From Rhynchopus sp. YZ270_cl-10 (taxonomy: Eukaryota > Euglenozoa > Diplonemea > Diplonemida > Diplonemidae), in assembly GCA_964035575.1 (NCBI GenBank), contig OZ037912.1, positions 1 to 64,000 of the forward strand: DNA of 64,000 nt, written 5' to 3'. The notes beneath the pieces are model-generated. The model saw only the letters and a program-made list of their open reading frames with translations. It did not search any database and was not told the origin of the DNA. The position numbers and the translations under genes were made by a program. Positions 53,134-62,596 of this stretch are shown here, piece after piece (within the stretch, counting starts at the first letter, position 1; the number at the start of each line of letters is the position of its first letter).

Positions 53134-54807
53134 TTACCTTTGTCTTAAACTTTGACTTAACCTTGGTGAACCTCTAACGGGATAGGAAGAGTATTCCTTC
53201 GCTCCTGCGAGAACCACTCTTGGTGACCGAGGTGACCTTGGCGATGCTGTAGGCGAGCGACTTGGGGAACGTGGCGAACGGGGCGACCGTGGCGAACCTG
53301 GGGCACTGTTCGACCCACCACCACCTCCTCCACCTCCTCCACGCTCACCACGCGGCGTCTCGAGGTACTTTGTGTTGTGCTGCTGAACAGCGTATCTTCC
53401 CTGAGACTGCGCGCGCGGGCTTTTCATAGAATTTGACATACTCCGTGCGGTCACATCCCCTGGTGCTCCGACGAACTCTTTTGCCGCCGCAAGCCATCCT
53501 TCAATGATTTCCTTCGCGGGGGAGAGGTCCCCAAAGATGCCTTGGTGTTCGTCATCCTCGCTGCCTTTGCTGGCATCGTTTTCGTCGTCTTTTGGTGCGT
53601 CGCTGTTGTCATCTTCTTCGTCTTCGAGTGAAACTGCGAATTCATCATCAGCCTCCATCTCCTCCATCCCGCAGTCGGCATGCGTTGTGATGAAGGGGTG
53701 GGCAAGAATCGCATCTAATGTGATTCTCGTCGCAGGTTTGACGTCAAGAATGCGGGCAACCATATCAGACGCCTCTGGAGAGAAGGCCGCAGGGGTACGG
53801 TACACACCACGCCTTAATGTATGCAGCACGCTCGACAGATCAGACCCCGTGAAGGGGAGGTGCGCGCACAGCATCACGTAGAGGATCACCCCGCACGACC
53901 AGACATCCGTTTTAAACCCGTTGTAGCCACCCCCCACTGGGAAGACCACGTCGGGTGCGACATAGTTCGGTGTACCGCACCGTGCGGTCAGAAGATGCTC
54001 TGTTTCTACCACACCATCTGCACTGCTTTCTTGAATGCATGATAAACCAAAATCGGTGATTTTTGCGACCCCTTTCGATGTCACCATGATATTATCACAC
54101 TTCAGATCCCGATGCACCACCTTTCTGCGATGCATATATTGAAGCCCATCACAGATCTGTTTGAAGTATTTTGATGCATCCGCTTCGCTCAACCCGGCGA
54201 CAGTGTGTTTGACCACCTCCTGCAAATCGCTGCCATCAATGTACTCCATGCACATCCACACCGACTGCGTATGAACATCCAATTCCACCTTCTGCAATGA
54301 CGCCACGTTCCCATGCTGCAGACGCCCCATCAGCGCAGCTTCGGCTACCAACTTCTCTGCACCGATATGCGCAACCGACGCACCGCCGATCACCTTCACC
54401 GCTGTATACACTGTAGGCATATCGGGAGCATCTGGGGCAGAGACGGACGCATCTGCAGACGGCTTTGCCTTCACCTTATACACGACACCGTACTGGCCTC
54501 TCCCAAGCTCTGATATGATCCGATACCGTCTTACATCGAGAATGGAGACTCCAGTGCAGACAACGTCGTTCGGGAGATGCGCTTTAGGAGCGATGCGTGG
54601 GCTTACTGTCGACTGCGACAGAAAGGAGGCGGAGGTGGTTTGTCTGGAGGACAGCGTTGATTCAGAAAGGTGTGGAGGCGACCCTGTTGCAGCGGCGGTT
54701 CCGTTCACAGAGGTAGGTGAGCAGGTCACTGCAACGGCGGCGGTGGTATGAGAGGTGCTTTTCACTTGAGGCCTGCTTGGCGCTTCATTTGAACAACACT
54801 GACCCAT
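53134..54807 (-). CDS. Serine/threonine protein kinase with N-terminal acylation motif
   Basis: A 557-residue kinase. I start at the ATG at 54807 because it gives MGQCCSNE, a Gly2 myristoylation plus Cys palmitoylation type signal; the upstream in-frame residues are Phe/Leu-rich leader. The kinase domain spans about 95-373: GRGQYGVV loop (102-109), K138 in AVKVI, HRDLKCDN (catalytic loop from 232), DFG at 252-254, CGTPNYVAPD (APE motif as APD) and WSCGVILYVMLC. The activation loop and subdomain IX-XI wording resemble the CAMK/AMPK (SnRK-like) group. The C-terminal 180 residues are acidic (DEFAVSLEDEEDDNSDAP) and then Gly- and Arg-Ser-Pro-rich, likely disordered. Inferred role: membrane-attached signalling kinase. 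No intron. Stop TAA. Confidence 0.93.
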   Translation of the reverse strand: MGQCCSNEAPSRPQVKSTSHTTAAVAVTCSPTSVNGTAAATGSPPHLSESTLSSRQTTSASFLSQSTVSPRIAPKAHLPNDVVCTGVSILDVRRYRIISELGRGQYGVVYKVKAKPSADASVSAPDAPDMPTVYTAVKVIGGASVAHIGAEKLVAEAALMGRLQHGNVASLQKVELDVHTQSVWMCMEYIDGSDLQEVVKHTVAGLSEADASKYFKQICDGLQYMHRRKVVHRDLKCDNIMVTSKGVAKITDFGLSCIQESSADGVVETEHLLTARCGTPNYVAPDVVFPVGGGYNGFKTDVWSCGVILYVMLCAHLPFTGSDLSSVLHTLRRGVYRTPAAFSPEASDMVARILDVKPATRITLDAILAHPFITTHADCGMEEMEADDEFAVSLEDEEDDNSDAPKDDENDASKGSEDDEHQGIFGDLSPAKEIIEGWLAAAKEFVGAPGDVTARSMSNSMKSPRAQSQGRYAVQQHNTKYLETPRGERGGGGGGGGGSNSAPGSPRSPRSPRSPSRSPTASPRSPRSPRVVLAGAKEYSSYPVRGSPRLSQSLRQR

Positions 54808-55772
54808 CAGGAGAAACAAAGTGAAAAGAGGGAAGAAAAAAAAAGAACTGAAGGCTTGCTCAGTAGGGGAGAGAGAGAGGGAGAGGGGGAAAAGGAAAAG
54901 CACACCCCGTGTGTGAGTTGTGTGATTGCAAAAAGCCAATCACACTCTATGACTCGAGAAAACGATGGTAGAAAAAAAAAAAGTGGGGAGCGAAAGAGAG
55001 GGTGAAGGAAAAAAGAGAGAAAAAGAGAGAATGCAGCCCAGCCGTCCCCCCTTAGCGATGGAGGAAACGGAGGTGGGGGGTTGGGTGTGAGCCCTTTTTG
55101 AGGCGTTTGGATTGATTTGCTGCTTTGTGTATAGAAGAAGAGGGGGGGTGTTGGCACGCTTGGCGTGGGTTTTTTCTTTTGTGTTTGCTGTAGGGTGTGG
55201 GGCGGGGTGTTTTCGCCGCGTTATATGGAGTGCTGTAAGTGCGAAAGGTGGGGTCAGAGGAAGCAAATCAAGAGAAGAGACGTTCAGGGGTACAAATTAT
55301 CGACCGTAAAAAAGGTCGAACTTCCAGAAAAATCCAGAAAAGGTTGGAACATTGATGACGGTCGATAATATGTACGAATACGGTACATTTTGTTTTTTGA
55401 CCCCTTTGAATAGTATGAACATAGCCGCCATCACCACCCCCACCCCAGATGAGAAGAGCACATCAGCACGAACGCACTGGTGCAAAGCTTCGATCCTCAT
55501 CAATGGCAACAGCACCGCACACCCACGCCACACAGCTACCACCCGTGGCACTCATGGACTCCACAATTCCAGTCCACCCCGCCACAACGACAGACCCCTC
55601 GGTGCAGTGGAGTCACAAAAGGCATGGTGCAAAGCCTGCAGGACGCAGCACCACCATGCTGTGACCGAACCCCATGGCCCTGCCCTCCCCCCCAGCCAGA
55701 AGCACCAACCGACCTCTGGCTACGTCAGGCAGACACAGCCTCTCGTGTTGTGGTCGCTCTGCGTTGCTCTGT
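54808..55772. other. Intergenic region upstream of the kinase
   Basis: Contains a hairpin element (55290-55375). The stretch 55400-55770 is unusually GC-rich and C-rich with long open frames on the plus strand, but no family is recognised. Confidence 0.4.
55290..55375. repeat. Short inverted-repeat element, copy 1
   Basis: GTACAAATTATCGACCGT at the left pairs with ACGGTCGATAATATGTAC at the right. The interior has GGTCGAACTTCCAGAAAAAT. Second copy at 57957-58054. Confidence 0.75.
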
Positions 55773-55932
55773 GCACGCAGCACGCAGCACGCAGCACGCA
55801 GCACGCAGCACGCAGCACGCAGCACGCAGCACGCAGCACGCAGCACGCAGCACGCAGCACGCAGCACGCAGCACGCAGCACGCAGCACGCAGCACGCAGC
55901 ACGCAGCACGCAGCACGCAGCACGCAGCACGC
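55773..55932. repeat. 7-bp minisatellite, GCACGCA x ~23
   Basis: A pure array of GCACGCA. Ala-Arg-Ser-Thr-Gln-His type frames run through it on both strands and are artefacts. Confidence 0.95.
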
Positions 55933-56589
55933 CCCACCCCTCTTGCGCAATGTTCCCAAATAGGAGCCACACCAAGGAACAACCCACACCTTTCAAGAGC
56001 ACCCCCATCCCCTCACCCACCCACCCCACTGCGTCAAACAATACACCCCTGACCTCTGAGCAGTTGTCCGCTGAGGCATGCATTCCGCACACACACTGCA
56101 GAACGAAGTCATGCAACAACGTCCCGCTCGCAAAGCTACCCACACCAGATCCAAACACACAGACGGCCAGGAGGCAAGGATGCGTTGGCTAAGCCAACCC
56201 GCCCACCTCTCCTGACCAGGTTACGTTCCCCCCACATCCTTCCCGCCAAAGGGTGCCAGCACTCACCTCACTCCCGTGTCCTGCCTGCCAGCCTTCGTCT
56301 GGTAGCACTGCAGCACTGCAGCACTGCAAACGCCTTCAGTGCATGTCTCCTGATCACAGAACGAACAGAAGACACGGACGTAAGGTGCCTTTTCTGGACT
56401 CTCAGTTCTCGACCCGAAACCAAGGAAGCATCCCCCGAGAGTGCGGCAGTGCCTGCTGGGTGGTATGATAATACCACAAGGACGACAAAAACACCCCCAC
56501 ACTTTTTTTTTTTTATAAATTGTTCTTGTCTTTTTTTTCTTTCATTCGGGGAATGGGTGGGGCGGTGGAACAGTTGCAAACTATGCATA

Positions 56590-57426
56590 TGGGTCCGTCC
56601 GGAAACCCTCCTGGTAAGATTCATCCTTTTGGGGGTTTTTTGAGGTTTTTCTGCTCAAAACACCCAAACAACCCAATTTTTTGATACCCACCATACACCT
56701 ACCACCCCAGAGGGCATATTGTGATCATTTATTTTTGTTTATTTCCGCTCCCCCCCTTTTTACTTATATTTTTTTACGTATTTTTGGACATTTCATAAAC
56801 GTGGCAATGACAGCAGTGAAGTTCACTTTTTTTGTCGAGAAACACGGTAAGAATGGGTGCGACGCACACTTGGTGTCGTTTCGAACCATCTCTCTGATGA
56901 TTCTTGTTGTCAGGAGATCCTTACCGTAGGGGTCATTGTCGGTGCCCTGCGCGAGCTTCCCCACACAGAGGCCTTTGTTATCTCATTCCCTCGTACTCAT
57001 ATGTATCAGTGCACCGTTCTTTCCATCAATCTCTTTTCGTCTGTGTACTGCTACTCGAGCAACGGTCGTGTCATTTCAGCGTGTACTCTGACATGGAGGG
57101 AACCTGTATTTACTATGGAGTCTCCACATCCAAGGTGACCCGCAAAGCAAAAGTCCCTGGAATTGATCCAGTAGATTTGACAGAGGTCAATGAAACCTTG
57201 TCAAGGCAGCATGAAAGGGTTAAGAGAAAGAGAGAAGAGATCCAGAAGAACGACAATAAAAGGCTGAAAATCTGATTAAAAAAGCGAAAATATAGCCTCA
57301 GACCCCAAAAACCTATTTTCATATCAGAATATCACCTAGATGCACTTTTTGTGGGGGACATCATCAAAAAAACCCAAAAATACCCAAAAGGATGAATCTT
57401 ACCAGAGGGGTTTCCGGACGAGTCCA
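56590..57426. mobile_element. TIR element of 837 bp with TA flanks and a coding fragment
   Basis: Ends TGGGTCCGTCCGGAAACC and, inverted, TGGACTCGTCCGGAAACC; about 50 bp of each end match (both go on to CTGGTAAGATTCATCCTTTT). TA dinucleotides flank both ends, as in Tc1/mariner-type insertion. No transposase recognised. Inside, plus strand, lies a coding-like stretch (see 57093-57275) with splice-like signals. Confidence 0.75.
57093..57275 (+). CDS. Coding-like fragment inside the TIR element
   Basis: MEGTCIYYGVSTSKVTRKAK, then VPGIDPVDLTEVNETLSRQH and a basic helix ending KKNDN-type and KRLKI, 60 codons, stop TGA. The basic C-terminus resembles a nuclear localisation signal. An acceptor-like GTCATTTCAG precedes it by 13 bases, and an ATG with a GTAAGA donor lies upstream (ATG about 56804, donor near 56845), so it may be the last exon of a small gene. 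I could not fit a frame-consistent gene model. Either a captured host exon or the element's own small protein. Family unknown. Confidence 0.3.
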   Translation: MEGTCIYYGVSTSKVTRKAKVPGIDPVDLTEVNETLSRQHERVKRKREEIQKNDNKRLKI

Positions 57427-57868
57427 TATTTATTTTCTTTCTCTGGGCAATGTCCTTTGCTGTAAAGTTAACTCTTGCCCTTCGCGTTCATGCAGCAAAA
57501 AAGCCCATACATTTACTTGACAATGACAAAGAATTTTCTCTTTGCTATTTTCCCCCTTACTTTCGTATTATGTTTGTCCTTACTCAGCAAAAACACACAC
57601 TTCTTTGTCAACGTTCCACCCTGAAGAATTACCCACACCCTCTCCTTTGCTACGGTGTATCTTTAATGTTCTTTCTCCATCTCCTCGCACCCACCCCTTC
57701 ACCATTTTTTTTTTTAATTTAATTTCTCGTGTCCTTTCTTGTTCAAATAGGAATAGCTGGCTGGAAAGCCAACGTGTGTAAAGTGGAAGAGAGTGAGAGA
57801 GAGGGGGTAATAGATAGTGAAAAAAAGGATGTGTGCAGGACACACAAAAACAAAAAGAAAGGTTTTAT

Positions 57869-57911
57869 ATAAGATGACCCTAAGCCTCTCGTGCTTAGGG
57901 TTAGTCACCTT
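57869..57911. repeat. Family A hairpin with 5-bp insertion
   Basis: TATAAGATGACC, CTAAGC/GCTTAG, loop CTCTCGT, then GGTTAG before TCACCTTT; the extra GG extends pairing with CC. Confidence 0.75.
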
Positions 57912-57956
57912 TGATCACATTCGTTGTCAAACAAATTACAAAAAACAATTTCATAC

Positions 57957-58054
57957 ACCGTATTTGTACAAATTATCGACCGTAAAAAAGGTTGAACTTC
58001 CAGAAAAAATCCTGAAAAGGTCGAACACTAGTAGATAATTTGTACGAATACGGT
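57957..58054. repeat. Short inverted-repeat element, copy 2
   Basis: ACCGTATTTGTACAAATTAT at the left and its near-exact complement ending GTACGAATACGGT at the right; interior as in 55290-55375. Confidence 0.8.
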
Positions 58055-58455
58055 ACTTACTGCAGCAAGCAGTAAGCATGAAAGCGTGGGGCATGTACCC
58101 AACTTCGGATGAAATTGTGGTGTCGTTTTTTTTAATGGAAACACCAAGAAGCCTTATCGGTGTTGTAGCGATGCCGGGCGGGTTTCAGTGACCAAAGAGG
58201 AGCAAGAACAAAAAATGGTCCAAAAAAACCCCCTCTCACTCGGACTCGGGACTGACTTTAGCGCGAAGCCTGATGTTTGTACCCATCCCTTTTGTCTTCC
58301 TTTTTTTACTTCGAGCTCTGGACCAGGTTGTTTTTGTTTTGTTTTGCTTTGTGTTATTGTTTTCCTTTTTTCTTTCCCCCCGTATGAACCCTACGCACAG
58401 AATTCTCTTCTTCCTAAGAAGATGAGAAACACAAAACAAGAAAAAGATAAAGTTG

Positions 58456-58497
58456 TTTCATATACTAACTATTCTACTGAATAGAAGGTATATGAAA
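58456..58497. repeat. Family G hairpin, perfect outer stem
   Basis: TTTCATATAC pairs with GTATATGAAA; inner CTATTC-TACT-GAATAG. Confidence 0.75.
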
Positions 58498-59171
58498 AGA
58501 TAAAGAAAAGGGAAAGAAAGCTGCAAAAAAGGCGGGATGTAGCTTACTCCACAATGGGTACTGGTCTGCACATTGAAAATTGTCCACACCCCACTGTTCA
58601 CACGCACAAATGCAAAGAAGAAACTGTGGTTGTTGATGCAGGCACCTCCGACTGACCCACGTACGATGCCAGCCATAGCTCAAGTACCCTGCGGCCTACA
58701 ACACTAGATGTAAAAAGGAAGCGGTTTCAAACCTAACGAAAATACTTCTGTGTAGGATTACCCGCACCCTTGTTAGTAAGAAATGCTGGGCCGTAAAAAT
58801 AAAAAATAAAAACTGCTCCAGGAAATAGCAAACAAGAAAACAAGTTGTGTAGGTTTTACATTTTTTGGATTTGTTTGGAAAAAAGAAAAAAAAGATTTGC
58901 TACATAATATGTACAGCTCCGCGCGTCAATCACCTTGAGTGCTACACAGGTAGGGCTGTACCCAATGCTGGCCTTTTTTTGTACTAAACCCCCCTGCTGC
59001 CTATTGGGGTATGCCTAGCATGCACGTACGCCTATATTATTCAGGTTTATTTTTGCTTTCTCTTCGGGCGTACGGGACGGCCTGCATTGCAGCCACCTCT
59101 TTACGAACACCACAAAACTCCGCAAACGCCACACTGCACATTGGCTTACAAGGCACTCCCCTCTGAAAGTA

Positions 59172-59210
59172 TTTCATATACTAACTATTCCACTGAATAG
59201 TAGGCACAAT
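59172..59210. repeat. Family G hairpin
   Basis: TTCATATACTAACTATTCCA then CTGAATAGTAGGCAC; CTATTC/GAATAG stem kept. Confidence 0.65.
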
Positions 59211-59507
59211 AGGGTGCACTAAATGTACCCTATTCATTTGCTGAAGTAAAAATAAACGCTGCACCCTCGTCACCAGGTCGCTGGACCTAAAACTGCAATT
59301 CGAGGGTCCTTTTCGTGGGCACTTCCTCCAGGAACCCTGTGAAGGTCTGTGTCTGAGGTGAAAGGTGCTGGGATGGCTAACACTGCACATCCAAAGAAGG
59401 GAAAGTGCAGGGGCGTACGAGGGGTATATACAGATACACACAACCTCATCCAGACTGAAAAAAATCACCTCTAAAAACGATTTTCATGGAATCAGTGTAA
59501 AAAAAAG

Positions 59508-59560
59508 AGAAGTTGAAAGTGCAAACGCCTCACCGTTCATTGACGGACGCAGACACTGAA
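59508..59560. repeat. Family C short repeat
   Basis: AGAAGTTGAAAGTGCAAACG, CCTCACCGTTCATTGACGGA; CCGT-TCATTG-ACGG hairpin. Confidence 0.65.
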
Positions 59561-59981
59561 AAATGCTCGAGAGACTCGTTTCTCTTTGCTTGTTGCTCAA
59601 AAGACTATAAAACGGGAGGGGAATAAATAAAGGTTGTGTGTTGTTCGTTTCCACTACAATTTTTTTTTTCTTTTCTTTTCTTTTTCTTCGACTTGACTTG
59701 ACTGACGGTATGGTTGTGTTTGCCTGAAGTACAGAAAGTGACATGGCGCACTGGGGGGAAAAGAGGGGGAAAACAAGCGGGGGGGTGGGATACGCAGATG
59801 CGCGACTTTTCACGAGGGTCTCGAGCATTTTGTCACATAGTACGTGTTTACTGAAAAGAAAAAATCTGTTTGATTCTGGGTACCCAGTTCAGGGCTGAAA
59901 TCATAAATCTCGGCAGAAGCTCGAACATTTCACCACCCCACATGACTACTGGTAGATTCCTTAGTTAAAATTTTGGGGAAC

Positions 59982-60051
59982 CGACAATGTGGGCTAATAA
60001 TGGCCCACATTATCGCGTAGTCCGGATTGTACCCAGCCTGCTGCTGGGTAC
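59982..60051. repeat. Two adjacent strong hairpins
   Basis: AATGTGGGC/GCCCACATT around TAATAATG (59986-60010), then GTACCCAGC/GCTGGGTAC around CTGCT (60029-60051). Confidence 0.8.
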
Positions 60052-60080
60052 CCAGGTACAAAAAAAAAGGGGGTTTTTTT

Positions 60081-60143
60081 TGTTTGATTATAGACCACTA
60101 TCACTAGATAGCAGCCACGGTTTTTCACAGGATTCCTTAAAAG
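60081..60143. repeat. Family F repeat
   Basis: TGTTTGATTATAGACCACTA, TCACTAGATAGCAGCCACGG, TTTTTCACAGGATTCCTTAA. Confidence 0.65.
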
Positions 60144-60524
60144 AGAGCAAAGGAACCAGGTACAAAAAAAAAGGGAGGGGATATGAAACAAAATTTGCAT
60201 GAATGTACCCTGCCCCTGCACAGAACAAAGAGAGGCACTCTGATGGGGAGGGGGGGTTTTATGTCTTTTTTGTTTTGCTTTTTTTTTTTACTTTTTGCAG
60301 CCGAGTAGCAGAAGGTGTAAATTACTCCGCTCTCCCTCTCTCTCTCTCTCTCTCGCTCAAACCACACCATAAAAAGAACATTTCCCTCCCCCCATCCCTA
60401 GACATACTTCAGGAGTGTACCCCCTACCCCTTCCCCCAGCAGACATATCTCGCCTCTCAACCATTTTAAAAACCATACTAACACATGAATCCGCATGCTC
60501 TGAGAAGGAAAAAATTCCGTTCTT

Positions 60525-62596
60525 TTATGAAAACGTAATTTTGAATACATTGCCATGTTCGTCACCGTGAAGCAGCTCTTGCCCTGAGAAGCACGGTGCG
60601 AGCACATGCGCGGGGTAGCGCAATGGTATCGTGAGGTGCAGCAGGCCTTCTTTTGCGTTGAAGATGTACAGCTTCGAGTCGGTGCAGCTGGCGCAGATGT
60701 AATGCCCCATGACCACCGGAAGGTAGCACGATGTGATCCACTTCCGGTTGGGCACAACCACCGCATCGTCGGTGAAGTCGACACACCGGAAGACGTACTG
60801 CACCTGCCCACGCAGGGACCACACCTTCAGCGCCTGCTCGCAGGTAGACAGGCCTTCTTTGAGGGTATGGTTCAGTGCAATGCCCCACACGATGCTATTG
60901 TGCTCGGTTATGACCCGCAACACAGCAAGAGACGATTTATCGACCAGCACGACAGTTGTGTCGCGGGACAACGAGACAACAACACCTTCAGATGATATGC
61001 TCATAGCAATGGTCGCGCCTTTACCAAGTCTGTCCGACTCAGCGTTGCAGTATGGCTTCCCAATGACAAACTTCGAGACAGTGCCGAACTGACAACCGCC
61101 ATAAATCTGTGAGTCGCATTTCGAGAAGCACATCGTCGTGACCAGGCCGCTGATGATCTCGTCGACGATTTGGCCACTCATGCAGTTCCACACATAAAGC
61201 ATGCCTTCACGGCCGCTGGTTGCTGCAAACTTCCCGTCAGAGGAGATTGCAACCGCGAAGACACCTTCGCTGTGACGTTCGTACTTCTTGCGTGGCTTGC
61301 CGTCCATTGTGAAGAGGCAGGGGGTCGCATCGCCTTTCCCACAGCCAATATAAAAGAGAGACGATTTGCACGTCGCCAGACACTTCACGCGTGTCGAGAA
61401 GCCGAGGAAGGATGTGACAGAATAGTTGCGTATCTTCATGGAGCAGGCCTCGCGTTCGTTGGGCCCCTTGCGTCTGTCGTTAGGGTGGACCCATATGTCC
61501 AAGTCAGGGTCTGCAACGGCGAGGTCGTCGAGTGAAGAGAGGGAGCGGAAAAACTTCGAAAACTCGCTCCAGTCAATTGTGCCGGAGTTGTCCTTGTCGG
61601 CGACCTGGAACATGGATTTGACAGAGGTTGCGTTGGAGGCCCAGCCCATCTTCTTCCAGAACTGCTGTATCTCCTCAAGGTTGAGACAGCCGTTGCCGTC
61701 CTCGTCAATGATTTTGAAGATGCCCTTAAGGCGAGCCTCGGAAAGCAGTGGGTGGTCCATAGTCTTTTCGAAGTCGGAGACCTGCTTGCGGAATTCGTGC
61801 ATCAGACGTGTGACACGTCGTTTCTTCAAACCGTTTTGTAAAGGCGCGTTCATCTCTTCATCCACTTCGCCAGCACGCTGAAAGGAAGGAGGAAAAAGTG
61901 GAGTTGCAATGAAGGAAAATTTAAAGTGAGGGTGAGGTGACGGTGTGCAGATGAGTGGTGGTTGACCGTTGAGATGTTGTTATTACAATGGCATTTTCCC
62001 AAAAAAAAGAGGGGGGTTTATGAGAAGCCACTCTGTGTTTAGTCACCTTGATCACAATATTTATCGCACATCGGCTGTGTGGTCTTAGGGGGTCTAATAA
62101 AAGGGAAACAGTTGCAGATTGATTCAAAAAAGCTGTTTTGTTTGCTGCTCTTATGCAGGATTCATTATTTATTTATTTGGATTGATAACGTTGACACCTC
62201 GCTTTTTTTTTCTCGTGTGGGCTCCACGATTTTTATGTTTGTTTTTTTTGAAAAACTTGGTTGTATTAGTGTAGCCACCCTAGAGTGTGCTCCACTATAT
62301 GCTTTTTTGTGTATTTTCAAAAAGGAGGGAGAGAATTGGTACATCTATGATCGTCTCCGTGAGACACGCAACAGGCTGTGAGAGCTTACTGAGAGCTAGT
62401 GAGGGGGGGAAAAAAAAATCTCCCCCCGTTCACAGATGGCCCACGGAAGGATACCCCCACATACCAACATAGAGGAGGACAATGGGTCCTGGTTGTCTAT
62501 GATCTTCCCTTTGCCGCCTGCCTGCTGCTTTGCGGGCACGTCTTTCTTTTCATTTCGTTCTGATCCGTCTGCCTCACTTGATGCACCACACCCCAT
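60525..62596 (-). CDS. EF-hand/WD40 protein with N-terminal acylation motif, two exons
   Basis: Exon 1 is 62465-62596 (MGCGASSEADGSERNEKKDV..., 44 codons). The intron is 61878-62463, donor TTG/GTATGT, acceptor TTCCTTTCAG. Exon 2 is 60525-61877. The join is in phase and gives 494 residues. MGCGASS is a typical myristoylation/palmitoylation start. Two EF-hand loops follow: DEDGNGCLNLEE (about 102-113) and DKDNSGTIDWSE (about 138-149), each with acidic residues at 1, 3, 5 and 12 (first loop Asn at 5), so both should bind calcium. From about 200 to the end come WD40-type strands (HSEGVFAVAISSDGKFAATS, VYVWNC-like LYVWNCMSGQIVDEI, ALKVWSLRGQVQYVF, KLYIFNAKEGLLHLTI), probably one propeller. Inferred role: membrane-attached calcium-sensing scaffold. 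The intron carries family A and B repeats. Without exon 1 the first ATG would be internal (61853). Stop TAA. Confidence 0.88.
62016..62050. repeat. Family A-like hairpin in intron
   Basis: GTTTATGAGAAGCCACTCTG then TGTTTAGTCACCTTG; ends kept, stem degenerate. Confidence 0.5.
62245..62300 (-). repeat. Family B SINE-like hairpin in intron
   Basis: T-run, GAAAAACTTGGTTGTATTAG, TGTAGCCACCCTAGAGTGTG, CTCCACTATA. Confidence 0.75.

Larger units (their letters stand above)
57427..60524. other. Intergenic region with hairpin families
   Basis: Contains family A (57869), an inverted-repeat element (57957), family G (58456, 59172), family C (59508), family F (60081) and two strong hairpins (59982-60051). 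No gene seen. Confidence 0.5.
61878..62463 (-). other. Predicted intron of the EF-hand/WD40 gene, carrying repeats
   Basis: GTATGT donor, CCTTTCAG acceptor with a long pyrimidine tract. It contains a family A-like hairpin (62016-62050) and a family B copy (62245-62300), so these repeats also occur within transcribed DNA. Confidence 0.7.

Noticed and set aside
55400-56200. C-rich open frames on the plus strand with CxxC-like pairs
   Set aside because: Compositional bias and the 7-bp array keep several frames open; no consistent domain found.
61853-61855. Internal ATG as start of the EF-hand/WD40 protein
   Set aside because: The frame is open upstream to a strong acceptor, and an in-phase exon with MGCGASS and a GTATGT donor exists.
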